64,000 bases of DNA from Pararobbsia silviterrae (GTDB lineage: Bacteria > Pseudomonadota > Gammaproteobacteria > Burkholderiales > Burkholderiaceae). The position numbers and the translations under genes were made by a program. Positions 27,069 to 35,914 of the stretch are shown in pieces. The stretch is from assembly GCF_003628125.1 (NCBI RefSeq), contig NZ_RBZU01000009.1, positions 216,971-280,970 of the forward strand. Direction: 5' to 3'. The notes beneath the pieces are model-generated. The model searched no databases. It was not told where the DNA came from and saw only the letters and a program-made list of their open reading frames with translations. Within the stretch, counting starts at the first letter, position 1, and every line of letters begins with the position of its first letter.

Positions 27069-28082
27069 ATGAATCTCAAGGATCTGGCCCAGCGACTCGG
27101 TATGTCGCAGACCACGGTAAGCCGCGCGCTGAACGGGTATCCCGAAGTCAGCGCGCAGACGCGCGAACGCGTGATCGCGGCGGCGGCCGAGGCCGGCTAT
27201 CGTCCGAACCCCGTCGCGCGTCGGCTCGCGACGGGCCGGGCCGACGCGATCGGCATCATTTATCCGTTGGGCGCGGCCGATCTCGGCGATCCGTACTTTC
27301 TCGAAGTCGTCGGCGGCATGACCGAAGCGCTCAATCGCGCGGACATGGATCTCATGATCGCGTCGGCGTCGCAGTCCGACGAAGTCCGAACCTATGCGCG
27401 CATGATCGAAGGCCGTCGTATCGACGGCATGGTCGTCGCGCGCACGAAGCTCGACGATCCGAGGCTGCACTATCTCGTGCGCAAGGGCATTCCGTTCGTG
27501 GCCTATGGCCGCAGCAATCTGCCCGATCCGTATGCGTGGCTCGATCTCGATACGGCGGTCGGCGTGCGCCGCGCCGTCGAGCGGCTCGTGAGCCTCGGGC
27601 ATCGCCGGATCGCGCTGCTCGGCGGGCCGACGGATCTCTATTTCGTCCAGCAAGGCCGCAAAGGATTCCTCGGCGCGATGGCCGAAGCGGGCCTGCGGGT
27701 CGATCCGCGCTATCTCGTGGACGGCGTGCTCAATCAGGTCGGCGGATACGAACGCATGGCGCGGCTGCTGTTGTGCGATCCGCGTCCGACGGCGGTCGTC
27801 ATCGACAACCAGATCTGCGGGGTCGGTGCGTTACGCGCGCTCGTCGACGCCGGGATCGAGGTCGGCCGCGATGTGTCGATCATCATCAACGACGGCAGTC
27901 CGCCCGATCCGCTGATGGGCTACAACGTGACCGCGACGGAGTCGGCGAAGCCGCACGATATCGGCGTGCGGCTCATCGAGCTGATGCTCGCGCTGCTCGG
28001 CGGTACGCCGGCCGACGAACTGCAGGTCCTCTGGGAGCCCAAGCTCAAGATCGGCAATACCGATGGGCCGTGTCCCGGCTGA
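27069..28082 (+). CDS. LacI family transcriptional regulator
   Basis: A 337-residue repressor. The N-terminal LacI helix-turn-helix and hinge are textbook (MNLKDLAQRLGMSQTTVSRA, then RPNPVARRLATGRA), followed by a periplasmic-binding-protein-like sensor domain. The start at 27069 is chosen because LacI proteins begin directly at this helix; there is no good ribosome site for it or for the upstream ATG. It is divergent from the alpha-glucoside operon and presumably represses it through the two palindromes. The inducer is probably the transported sugar. Its last 38 bases overlap the end of sctL on the other strand. Confidence 0.93.
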   Translation: MNLKDLAQRLGMSQTTVSRALNGYPEVSAQTRERVIAAAAEAGYRPNPVARRLATGRADAIGIIYPLGAADLGDPYFLEVVGGMTEALNRADMDLMIASASQSDEVRTYARMIEGRRIDGMVVARTKLDDPRLHYLVRKGIPFVAYGRSNLPDPYAWLDLDTAVGVRRAVERLVSLGHRRIALLGGPTDLYFVQQGRKGFLGAMAEAGLRVDPRYLVDGVLNQVGGYERMARLLLCDPRPTAVVIDNQICGVGALRALVDAGIEVGRDVSIIINDGSPPDPLMGYNVTATESAKPHDIGVRLIELMLALLGGTPADELQVLWEPKLKIGNTDGPCPG

Positions 28083-28848
28083 GCGCCGGGGACTGATCTT
28101 CCTGTTCGCGAATCCGATTCAAATCGATCGCGTCGAGTGCGGCGCGTGCCGTGCGTGCGGTTTGTGCGGTTTGTGCGGCTTGTGCGGCTTGTGCGGATGC
28201 CGCCGCATTGCGCGACACGCTTGGCGCGTCGTGTTCGCGAAGTGTCCCGGGTCCGATACGGCGTGTGTCCATCGCGAGTCCCGCCGCGATATCGCCCGCG
28301 AGCGCGCCCATATCGAACAGATAGACCGCGTCACCGCATTCGACGCTGAGCCGATCGTCTTGTGCGAGTTCGATGCGCGCATCGCAGAGGTGCGCGGCCC
28401 GAGTCCATTCTCCGAGGTCGGCCGCGAGCGTCGGCACGTGGGCGGGCACACAGATCCGGATGCGCCGTGCGCGCCAGTCGGGTATGTCGTCGAAGATGCG
28501 TCGCACGACGAACTCGGCGATCTCGCGCGTCCCGAACGATGCCTCGAGACGCGTGCGGATTTCGTCGCGCGCCGTATCGAGCGCGGCCGCACAGCAATCG
28601 TCGAAGGCGGCGAGCCATGGGATGACGCCGTGCCATGCGGCACGAAGTCCGGCGCGATAGCCCTGTGCCGCCGCGTAGTGGCGGATCGCTTCGGCTTCGT
28701 GTTCGGCGCGCCGCACGATTTCACGCGCGCGGCGTCGGGCTTCGTCGATCAGGGCGTGATGATGCTGTCCGCCACGCAACGCGCCGTGCTTGACGAGCAC
28801 GCCGTCAATGAGCGGAAGCGGCGCGTGCGTATGCAGGATTCTCGGCAT
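28045..28848 (-). CDS. sctL: Type III secretion stator protein SctL (OrgB/MxiN-like)
   Basis: A 267-residue FliH/SctL-like protein that links the ATPase to the cytoplasmic sorting platform. Residues about 35-70 are a charged helical segment (ALIDEARRRAREIVRRAEHE), followed by the conserved region with 'AEFVVRRIFDDIPDW' and 'RLSVECGDAVYLFDMGALAG'. The C-terminal extension is low-complexity with Q-T-A repeats from a 9-base array. The start at 28848 lies inside the sctK 3' end (44-base overlap). It is last in the minus-strand operon sctD-F-I-J-K-L, and position as much as sequence supports the assignment. Confidence 0.8.
   Translation of the reverse strand: MPRILHTHAPLPLIDGVLVKHGALRGGQHHHALIDEARRRAREIVRRAEHEAEAIRHYAAAQGYRAGLRAAWHGVIPWLAAFDDCCAAALDTARDEIRTRLEASFGTREIAEFVVRRIFDDIPDWRARRIRICVPAHVPTLAADLGEWTRAAHLCDARIELAQDDRLSVECGDAVYLFDMGALAGDIAAGLAMDTRRIGPGTLREHDAPSVSRNAAASAQAAQAAQTAQTARTARAALDAIDLNRIREQEDQSPALSRDTAHRYCRS
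28155..28199. repeat. Five 9-base tandem repeats in the sctL 3' end
   Basis: GTGCGGTTT twice, GTGCGGCTT twice and GTGCGGATG once, in tandem. On the coding (minus) strand they encode an Ala/Gln/Thr-rich stretch near the SctL C-terminus. Confidence 0.8.
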
Positions 28849-29629
28849 GGCGAATGGCGGACTCGATGAGGGTTCTGAACGGTGCCAGGATCGGTTGCAC
28901 TTCGATGCCGTCGAGCAAGCGGTGTTCGTGTTCGAACATCAAACGCAGCCGCTGGCGAAGCGCGCGAGGTAGGGGTGGGGGCAACGGCAGCGACGGCAAC
29001 GACGGCAACGATAACGACGATGGCATAGGAACGTGCCGTGGGTCCGCATCCGTGCTCGATTGCCGCGCCGCATGCGAATTGCTCGGCGCGTGGACATGAA
29101 TCCGCGACGCATGCGGGTCATGGGTCGTCTGCGCGATGAAAACGCGGTGATGTGCGAACGTCGACTGCATGATGACGTAGCCTTGCGCGGTCAAGACGGT
29201 CTCGTCGATGTCGGCCGCGCGCATCAGCGACGACGCCGGCGGCGCGAGCATCGGCAGGATTGCGAACGCGCGCGCCCCCGGATCGAGGGCGGTCCATCGG
29301 CGCGCGGCCACGATCGCGTCGCGCAGGCATCGGCAACCGATCAACAAGGCAATGCGGCGTAGCGCCCACCAGTGTTCGACCCACGCCGAGGCGAGATCGT
29401 CGCGCGCGAGGTCGAGCTCGACGTCCAGTCCGTAGGCGTCGAGCAGCGCGTGATTGCGCGATGCGATCGAAGCCGATGTCGAGCGGTGAGGGGATGCGCC
29501 GCCTCCGCGTGAACGTTCGGCGCGCGCGAGCACATCGACGGGAAGCCACGATAGCGGGTCATAGAGGATCCGGGCTAACGTGGCGTGAAAGCGGGCGGCG
29601 TGAAAACGGGCTTCGGCATGGCGAGTCAT
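28805..29629 (-). CDS. sctK: Type III secretion sorting-platform protein SctK (OrgA/MxiK-like)
   Basis: 274 residues from ATG 29629, which has AGGGA upstream and overlaps the sctJ stop by four bases (ATGA). In the Inv/Mxi-Spa family SctK is the adaptor between the inner ring and SctQ. The N-terminal YDPLSWLPVDVL is characteristic of this family, with 'LLIGCRCLRDAIVAARRW' further on. A Ser/Leu/Pro repeat segment (SLPSLPSLPLPPPLP, about residues 212-228) precedes the C-terminal helix. Low conservation is normal for SctK; the syntenic position between sctJ and sctL is the strongest support. Confidence 0.8.
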   Translation of the reverse strand: MTRHAEARFHAARFHATLARILYDPLSWLPVDVLARAERSRGGGASPHRSTSASIASRNHALLDAYGLDVELDLARDDLASAWVEHWWALRRIALLIGCRCLRDAIVAARRWTALDPGARAFAILPMLAPPASSLMRAADIDETVLTAQGYVIMQSTFAHHRVFIAQTTHDPHASRIHVHAPSNSHAARQSSTDADPRHVPMPSSLSLPSLPSLPLPPPLPRALRQRLRLMFEHEHRLLDGIEVQPILAPFRTLIESAIRHAENPAYARAASAH

Positions 29630-30444
29630 CGCGAATCCCTTGCACGCGCGTTGTCGATGCGTCCGCTCGATTCGACGACGGCATCGAACGGTGCGCGATC
29701 GGGCTCGTCCGCATGCGAGCGTGGCGCGCGCATGCGCCGCCATCGTGCCCATCCGAGCGCACTCAAAAGCCCGACACTCGCGCCGCCGCCGAGCACGAAT
29801 GACAGCCAGCGGCGTGAATCGAGCGGCGCGGGCTCGGCGCGTGCGGGCGGCGCGATCTGCGGCGGTTCGCTTTCGAACAGCGTGATCGAGATATCTTCAT
29901 ACCGCGTATCGGCCACCGCATTTCTGAGGAAACGCTTGAGTTTGACGACCAGTTCCTGCTCGTCGACGCCTGCCTCGTGCACGATGAGCGCGGCGATATG
30001 GATCGAATGCCGCGCCGATCCGCTCGCGTCGTCGAGCGGGTAGCTCAGATGGACGGACGCGCGATCGACGGACTCGATCGTTGTGAGCGTCTGTTCAAGC
30101 CGTTGCTCGATCAGCGACAGCAAGCGTGCGCGCTCGGCCGACGGCGATGCGACCATCACGTCGCTCGGAAATGCCTGAGCGATATCGACACGCGCGCGCG
30201 GCGGCAGGTCGAGCGCATGAAGCGTGTCGACAGCCGCCGTGTAGTCGTCGGGCGGCACGGCGATGTCGTAGCCCTGTTTGCCGCGACTGATCTTGCGGGC
30301 GGCGATATTGCGCCGCTGGAGCGCCGCGAGCGTTTGGTTGGCCTGAAATTGATCGAGCTTTTCGAGCAGCGTCGTGTCGTTGCATCCCGCGACGGCAAGA
30401 CACGCCGTGCAGAGGATCGCGCGTGCGAGACGCCGAGTCGACAT
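29626..30444 (-). CDS. sctJ: Type III secretion inner-ring lipoprotein SctJ (PrgK/MxiJ-like)
   Basis: A 272-residue lipoprotein of the YscJ/PrgK family. The lipobox LAVAGC ends a short signal peptide. 'LLEKLDQFQANQTLAALQRRNI', 'GYDIAVPPDDYTAAVDTL', LPPRARVDIAQAFPSD and ALIVHEAGVD are the two ring-building motifs. A membrane helix follows near the C-terminus ('WLSFVLGGGASVGLLSALGW'). The ATG at 30444 has GAGGG six bases before it; an alternative ATG at 30456 overlaps the sctI stop as ATGA and would add four residues. It forms the inner-membrane ring with SctD. Confidence 0.94.
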   Translation of the reverse strand: MSTRRLARAILCTACLAVAGCNDTTLLEKLDQFQANQTLAALQRRNIAARKISRGKQGYDIAVPPDDYTAAVDTLHALDLPPRARVDIAQAFPSDVMVASPSAERARLLSLIEQRLEQTLTTIESVDRASVHLSYPLDDASGSARHSIHIAALIVHEAGVDEQELVVKLKRFLRNAVADTRYEDISITLFESEPPQIAPPARAEPAPLDSRRWLSFVLGGGASVGLLSALGWARWRRMRAPRSHADEPDRAPFDAVVESSGRIDNARARDSR

Positions 30445-30452
30445 CGAGACCC

Positions 30453-30896
30453 TCATGTTCGAATCAGCGTGTCGACCGTGTTTGTCGCGCGCTTGGCAAG
30501 CACGCTCGCGACGTTCATCGTGATCGAATACGCGGAAACCCATTCCTGAAGCCCGAGTAGATCGATGCTCGGTGTCTCGTCGTCGCTGGCGCCGTCGATC
30601 GAAGCAGGCGTTTGCGCGCGATGCGCGAGTGCGAGCGCCTGACCGAACGCCGTTTCGCCGAGCGTCGACGCATCGAAGGTGCGCGCGCCGCTTTCGCCGA
30701 CCATGCCGGGGCTTGCGGATGCGATGCCGCGGGCTCCGCCAAGCGTCGAGGCATCGCGTTCGAGTGCGGCCTGCCACCGCGTTTCAATGGGGATCGGCGT
30801 CGCCGAGGCAAGACCGGACATGCCGTCCAGGCGAAGCGTGTCCGGGGCCGGCACGTCGACGGCATACGCCGCCAGAGTAGCGATGGGAAGCGTCAT
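30453..30896 (-). CDS. sctI: Type III secretion inner rod protein SctI (PrgJ/MxiI-like)
   Basis: A 147-residue protein whose last 35 residues (QEWVSAYSITMNVASVLAKR, ending VDTLIRT) align with the end of PrgJ (QEMISDYNLYVSMVSTLTRK ... VETLLRS). PrgJ is 101 residues, so this one carries a longer, variable N-terminal part. SctI forms the rod that anchors the needle and is itself secreted. It lies between the needle gene (49 bases upstream) and sctJ. Confidence 0.87.
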   Translation of the reverse strand: MTLPIATLAAYAVDVPAPDTLRLDGMSGLASATPIPIETRWQAALERDASTLGGARGIASASPGMVGESGARTFDASTLGETAFGQALALAHRAQTPASIDGASDDETPSIDLLGLQEWVSAYSITMNVASVLAKRATNTVDTLIRT

Positions 30897-30945
30897 GGAT
30901 ATCCTGTTCGGGAAAGGCGAGCAATGGGGGAATCGATCGACGCGC

Positions 30946-31218
30946 TCAACTCATATGGTTCGCGATACCGAGCGCGGTTTGTTTGAACGCATTCATCAAG
31001 CCCGACATGGTCGAGTTGATGATCGCGAAGTCGGCTGAATAGCGTTGGACCTGCGCGAGCAAATGCGGGTCGCTCGGATTGGTCTTCAGTTGCTCAATTG
31101 CCGCGAGCATGGCTTCACGTATCGGCACGATACCGCTCGAGAACGTGCTCGCGGTCTGTCCGATAAAGCTCGCGTTCTCGAGTGCGAGGGTCTCGACAAG
31201 CGAGGTGGGCGTGGACAT
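30946..31218 (-). CDS. sctF: Type III secretion needle protein SctF (PrgI/MxiH-like)
   Basis: A 90-residue needle subunit. It has the helix-loop-helix shape with the family turn NPSDPHLLAQVQ (PSDP as in PrgI) and a hydrophobic C-terminal helix 'MSGLMNAFKQTALGIANHMS'. It polymerises to the extracellular needle. AAGGAGCC lies about six bases before ATG 31218. It is second in the minus-strand operon. Confidence 0.94.
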   Translation of the reverse strand: MSTPTSLVETLALENASFIGQTASTFSSGIVPIREAMLAAIEQLKTNPSDPHLLAQVQRYSADFAIINSTMSGLMNAFKQTALGIANHMS

Positions 31219-31305
31219 GGCGTGGCTCCTTGAACAAGACTGAGAGAAAGTGTCGGACGTGCGGATGCGACGAACCCGATAGCGGTTCCGCGCGGATGTG
31301 TTCGC

Positions 31306-32796
31306 TTATGAGACCGGTTCCGTGAACTCGATCGTGTCGCGTCCCGTCGAGAGAAAGCGTGCGGCGCGAATCCGATAGGTGTCGAGCTGTGCAGCATCGG
31401 GCGGCGGATCGAGCAGGAACCGCACGTGGCGCCGTCCCCAATCGTCTGTAAATGCGCGCGCGAAATCGCCGATCGCCGACAAGCGCGCGTCGTCGATCGC
31501 GCCGTCGAGTTCGAAGGTCGTTTGCGCATGGTGTTGGGTTTGTCGGTACCGGACGTTCAAGGCGTCGAGTCCCGCACGCGCACGGGCGATCACGTCGGCA
31601 CGGGATTGTTGTTCGATGCGGACGTCGCCGATATAGGGCAGGGCGTCGAGCACGACCTTGCGCGCCGTGGCGAGCTCGGATGCCTGAAGCGGCTCCGCGT
31701 CCGTCACCACGACGAGATCGCCTGGCGTGCGTCTGTCGAAGCGCACGGTATGGAGTGCGATGCCCTGCCGTTCGAGACGTGTTGCGATCGTTTGCGACTC
31801 GTCGGATTCGAGATGCACATCGAACGGTACGGTGCGCGCGACGTGCCGCAGCGCTTGTCGTGTCCATGCGGCGTCGTGCGCGGATCGCACGATCACGTGG
31901 ATACGACCATCGCGTCCCGTAAGCACGATGCCCGGATGCGGCGCGCCGCGCAGCGCGAAGTCGATCGCATTCGTATTCGGTTGCGCGCGTGTCGATTGCA
32001 GCGCGATGCCGAGGGCCGCGATGCCCGCGGCGACGCTGAGTCCGATGAGCGCCCGCAGCGGCCAATGACGGCGGGGATATTGCAGGTCGTTCGGCAGGTT
32101 GCGCGGGTGCGGGTATGGGGCGGCAGCGGCGGTAGCGCGGATGCCTGGCGCAGCATCGTCGATGGTGTCGAGCGTCGGCGCGGCGGCGTGCGCGACGCAC
32201 GGGGTTTGCATCTCGGGAGACGCGGGTTTGATCTCGTCCGCGTCCTCGTGAAGCACAGGGTCCGGCCAGGGTTCGCCGATGCGTCGCCACGCGAGTCGCA
32301 GTCCCGCAAACGAAAAAATGTCGCCGGCCAATATGCGATGCGTGGTGATCGACGCATGGGTGTCCGATCGCGGCCCGGCGCCGCTCGAATGCGAATGCGC
32401 TGCGCGGTCCGTCAAAAAAATCTCGATGACCGCGCATTCGCCGGGCCGCGCATCGTGGCGGGACCCGCGTGAGTCGATCGGGGCGGACGACGATTGATTT
32501 CCACGCGCTTTTGGCGACGTGCGGACGGACCTGTCGTGCGCTTGCGGCGCATCGTCGAACGCGATCGCGAAATTGGGATACGCAGACGGATCGGACCGCG
32601 CCCCGGGGATGACATAGCACCCGGATGTCTGAGCCAGCGCAGAGGTGTCGAGCACCGGATCGGTTTGTCCGCCCGGCGCCGTCACAAAAAAATGCCGGCC
32701 GGGTTCGAGTGAGAGCTCGAGACCGCAGAGCGGGCCATAGAGCACTTTGAGCTGATAGATCTGTGGTTCGGAATCGGGGCGCGTGCCGAGTGTCAT
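31306..32796 (-). CDS. sctD: Type III secretion inner-membrane ring protein SctD (PrgH/MxiG-like)
   Basis: 496 residues, bitopic: an N-terminal FHA-like cytoplasmic domain (YQLKVLYGPLCGLELSLEPG onward), one membrane helix 'LRALIGLSVAAGIAALGIAL' around residues 250-275, and periplasmic ring-building domains. It is about 100 residues longer than PrgH because of low-complexity segments in the cytoplasmic half. The start is uncertain: ATG 32796 (MTLGTRPDSEPQ) is chosen, with an in-frame GTG at 32847 the alternative; neither has a strong ribosome site. It is the first gene of the needle operon, reading away from the AraC regulator. Confidence 0.88.
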   Translation of the reverse strand: MTLGTRPDSEPQIYQLKVLYGPLCGLELSLEPGRHFFVTAPGGQTDPVLDTSALAQTSGCYVIPGARSDPSAYPNFAIAFDDAPQAHDRSVRTSPKARGNQSSSAPIDSRGSRHDARPGECAVIEIFLTDRAAHSHSSGAGPRSDTHASITTHRILAGDIFSFAGLRLAWRRIGEPWPDPVLHEDADEIKPASPEMQTPCVAHAAAPTLDTIDDAAPGIRATAAAAPYPHPRNLPNDLQYPRRHWPLRALIGLSVAAGIAALGIALQSTRAQPNTNAIDFALRGAPHPGIVLTGRDGRIHVIVRSAHDAAWTRQALRHVARTVPFDVHLESDESQTIATRLERQGIALHTVRFDRRTPGDLVVVTDAEPLQASELATARKVVLDALPYIGDVRIEQQSRADVIARARAGLDALNVRYRQTQHHAQTTFELDGAIDDARLSAIGDFARAFTDDWGRRHVRFLLDPPPDAAQLDTYRIRAARFLSTGRDTIEFTEPVS

Positions 32797-32879
32797 GCTG
32801 AGCGACTGTCGCGAAAGCGGAAGTGCATCGAGTGTCGACGCGAACACCGACGTGGCGCATCTGAATGAACCTCAACAAC

Positions 32880-32941
32880 ACCTGATTCAAGTCGCGCCGC
32901 CGACCCCGCGCGCTTCTCGATCCGCCAGATCTGAATCAGGT
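32880..32941. promoter_or_regulatory. Inverted repeat in the divergent sctD/araC promoter region
   Basis: ACCTGATTCA (32880-32889) and its exact complement TGAATCAGGT (32932-32941) lie 42 bases apart in the 239-base region between the two divergent T3SS operons. Spacing of about five helical turns between arm centres would suit two regulator dimers, for example the BprP-like or AraC-like proteins encoded in the island. The exact binding protein is unknown. Confidence 0.6.
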
Positions 32942-33035
32942 TTAGGCATGTCGAGAATTCAGCCTCAATGATGAGCGTTGCGAGCCTCTCATTCCTAGAA
33001 TCCGAACATTCAATTCGACAGGCAACGGAGGGGTC

Positions 33036-33917
33036 GTGGTCGCATCGTCATCGAGCAATCAGGAGGGTTGGACGCTGTGCGGCGCAGGGACACTACAGGC
33101 CAGGGGGCGGTCGCTCTGGCTGCTTCGCGCGCCGGATGAACGAACGCCTGTCGTGATCGAGACGCCCGCGGGCCGCGTCGAGCTCGCTCCTGCCCCCGCG
33201 CAACATCTGGTCGCCGTGTCTCGAAATGCGAGGGTGCTGGTCGAGAATGATCGCTGGTATATGTATGAGGTCAGCGTCTCGATGCTGGTCAAGCTCATTG
33301 CCTTCGTCGACTACAGTCTGAGCCTGAGCGCGCCTGCGTTTCCGCCGCCGATCCCGCGAACTGCCGCGACGTTTTGCGTGGCGGGTTTTTCGGGTGTCGA
33401 GACCACGCTGATTCAGCGTGAGTTCATCGCGCGGCTCGTATGCGGCGATTCGCGTGACGTGCCGCTATTCAGCTTTCTTCGCGCGACTGAGGCCTATTGG
33501 GTCGTCAGCTTTCTGTTGCAGCAGTTTTCGGAGAATCGTCGCGTCGGCGATCTGGGTGCGCAGTACGGGCTGTCGAATGCGCATTTCCGCCGCTTGTGCA
33601 AACACGCGCTGGGCGGATCGCTCAAGGCCGAACTCAAACGTTGGCGGGCCGCATCCGCCGTGCTCCGGATCATCGAGAGCGAACGGACGTTGACCGATAT
33701 CGCTTTGGATGCGGGATTCGCGTCTTCATCGCATCTGTCTCGCGAAATCAAGGGATTGCTCGGTGTTCCGCCGAGCCAGATCTGGGGATTCGGCGTCGGC
33801 CGGCGATGGACGTGCGCGCGGAGCACGCGCGCTTCATCGGAGAAAGAGCGCCGTGACGCGAACGGGCGCGAGACCGCGCGGTATACGCGTCATTTGTGCA
33901 GCGGAGGCGCGCGATGA
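33036..33917 (+). CDS. AraC family T3SS regulator (InvF/MxiE/BsaN-like)
   Basis: A 293-residue activator with a C-terminal AraC double helix-turn-helix (VGDLGAQYGLSNAHFRRLCK, and LTDIALDAGFASSSHLSREI) and a variable N-terminal domain. It occupies the position of invF at the head of the invG operon; homologues act with the SicA-type chaperone to switch on effector and translocator genes. The GTG at 33036 is the first in-frame start after GGAGGGG, although the spacing is short. Its stop overlaps the secretin start (ATGA), so it is cotranscribed with the apparatus genes. Confidence 0.9.
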   Translation: MVASSSSNQEGWTLCGAGTLQARGRSLWLLRAPDERTPVVIETPAGRVELAPAPAQHLVAVSRNARVLVENDRWYMYEVSVSMLVKLIAFVDYSLSLSAPAFPPPIPRTAATFCVAGFSGVETTLIQREFIARLVCGDSRDVPLFSFLRATEAYWVVSFLLQQFSENRRVGDLGAQYGLSNAHFRRLCKHALGGSLKAELKRWRAASAVLRIIESERTLTDIALDAGFASSSHLSREIKGLLGVPPSQIWGFGVGRRWTCARSTRASSEKERRDANGRETARYTRHLCSGGAR

Positions 33918-35914
33918 CGGGGAGAGGCCGGCGATACGCGAGACCGGGACGTGCGTTGCGGCACGGCATCGCCGTGGCCGTTGCGCTGTGCGCATGGGTC
34001 CATCCGTCGTTTGCGATCGAATACGCCGATCCGTCCGATGCGCGGCACGCGCGTTCGGACCGAAGTTCGGATCCAACCCCTGCGGACGACGTGTCGCCGG
34101 CCGACTATCTCGCGCGCGACGCGGACGTGACGCATGTGTTCGATGCCCTCGCCGCATCGATGCGGCGACCGCTTGTCGCCAGCACCCTGGCGCAGCGCAA
34201 GCGCGTGAGCGGCCGATTCGATCTGACGCATCCCGAACGCGTGCTCGACAGACTCTGCGCGGATCTCGGGCTCGTATCGTATTTCGACGGCCACATCATC
34301 TACGTTTATGACATGTCGGAATTGAGGCGCGCGGTCGGCTCGCTCAAATGGATCGACGTCGGCCGGCTCCGCGCTTTTCTGCTCGATACGGGGATGGCGT
34401 CGACGGCGTTTCCGATACGCGGCGAGTCGGCTTCACGCACGTTCTACGTCGCCGGTCCGCCGGCCTACGTCGAGTCGGTGCTCGCCGCCGCCCAGCATCT
34501 CGACCATGGCGAAATCCAGACCGGCCGCCCTGAAAACGCGGTCAAGGTCGTTCCGCTCAAGCACAGTTTCGTGCGTGATCGCGTGTTCAAGCTGCGCGGA
34601 CAGACCGTGACGGTGCCTGGCGTCGCGACCGTGCTGGCCGAGATGCTCGGCGAGCGTCCGGAACGCGTCGATGCGTCGAGCGTTGCAGCGGGCGACCGTG
34701 ACGCGACGGGCGCCACGCAGATGTCCGAGTCGATCCGACGGCCGACCGATCCAATCGGCACGGCCGACGACGCGCAGGGCGCCGATCGACGCGGCGCGGC
34801 GCGTCGATCGGACGTCGAGCGCCTGGCTTCCTCGGCGCGCGACGTCGCCGCGCTCGACGGGCGCGCGGATCCTGAGGGCAGCGATACGACCTTGCCGCCG
34901 TTGCCGATGGGATTTGCAGCGGTCTCGCGCCCGCGCGCGATACGCGTTTCGGCGCGACCGTCGGTGCTCGCGTATCCCGATACGAACAGCTTGCTGATCA
35001 AGGGCAGCGAAGACGACGTCGCCTATCTGAGCCGATTGATCGAGGAACTCGACGTCGAGAAGACGCAGATCGAACTCTCGCTCTGGATCATCGATATCGA
35101 CCGCGCGACGCTCGAGGCCCTCGGCATTCAATGGCAGGCGAGCTTCGGCGGCGGAGGTCTCGGGGTGAGCTTCAACGGCGGGGGCGGCTTCAGCACGCTC
35201 GATGGTGCGCGTTTTCTCGCCTCCGTCTTTGCGTTGAGTCGAAGAGGCGAAGCGCAGATTGTCTCGCGTCCGTTGATTTTGACGCAGGAGAACGTGCCGG
35301 CCTTGTTCGACAACAATCGTACGTTCTACGCGAAGCTCGTCGGCGAACGCACGAGCGACCTTCAGTCGATTACCTATGGCACGCTCGTGAGCGTGATTCC
35401 ACGTCTGTCGGTCGACCATGCCGATATCGAGATGATCCTCGAGATCGAGGACGGCAAGACGGTCGACGCAGGCAACGACGGCGACCTGATCGACGGCCTG
35501 CCGGTCGTCGGCCGCACGCATATCAGCACGATTGCGCGCGTGCCGCGCGCCATGAGCCTGCTGATCGGCGGCTATACGCGCCACGAGGTCAATCGCAGCG
35601 AATCGAAGGTGCCGCTGCTCGGGGACATTCCGTGGCTCGGCGGGCTGTTCCGGGTTCGTCATTCGAGTACGTCGGACCTGACGCGTGTGTTCCTGATTCA
35701 GCCTCGCGTGCTGACGGGCCGCGAAATCTGGCAGCCGCAGACGCTCGGGAGGGACGCGCTGTTGTCCCCGGGGTTGAGTGTCGATGCCGCGGCATCGACG
35801 CTGCGCGACATCACGTATTCGGACGAGGCGGGGCGTCGTCCGCCCGAGCGCGACTCGGCAGCGGTGTCGGGCGATGCGCCGGCGACGGACGCAGTGAACC
35901 GGAGCGCCCCATGA
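33914..35914 (+). CDS. sctC: Type III secretion outer-membrane secretin SctC (InvG/MxiD-like)
   Basis: A 666-residue secretin. The signal peptide is about residues 1-34 (cleavage after HPSFA). The N0/N1 ring domains follow ('VTHVFDALAASMRRPLVAS', FYVAGPPAYVESVL), then a variable Asp/Ala/Arg-rich insertion around 245-330, the N3 domain, and a C-terminal secretin barrel with 'VSRPLILTQENVPALFDNN' and VPLLGDIPWLGGLFR. GGAGG lies about six bases before ATG 33914. A lipoprotein pilot (InvH-like) is not in the cluster. Confidence 0.95.
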   Translation: MTGRGRRYARPGRALRHGIAVAVALCAWVHPSFAIEYADPSDARHARSDRSSDPTPADDVSPADYLARDADVTHVFDALAASMRRPLVASTLAQRKRVSGRFDLTHPERVLDRLCADLGLVSYFDGHIIYVYDMSELRRAVGSLKWIDVGRLRAFLLDTGMASTAFPIRGESASRTFYVAGPPAYVESVLAAAQHLDHGEIQTGRPENAVKVVPLKHSFVRDRVFKLRGQTVTVPGVATVLAEMLGERPERVDASSVAAGDRDATGATQMSESIRRPTDPIGTADDAQGADRRGAARRSDVERLASSARDVAALDGRADPEGSDTTLPPLPMGFAAVSRPRAIRVSARPSVLAYPDTNSLLIKGSEDDVAYLSRLIEELDVEKTQIELSLWIIDIDRATLEALGIQWQASFGGGGLGVSFNGGGGFSTLDGARFLASVFALSRRGEAQIVSRPLILTQENVPALFDNNRTFYAKLVGERTSDLQSITYGTLVSVIPRLSVDHADIEMILEIEDGKTVDAGNDGDLIDGLPVVGRTHISTIARVPRAMSLLIGGYTRHEVNRSESKVPLLGDIPWLGGLFRVRHSSTSDLTRVFLIQPRVLTGREIWQPQTLGRDALLSPGLSVDAAASTLRDITYSDEAGRRPPERDSAAVSGDAPATDAVNRSAP

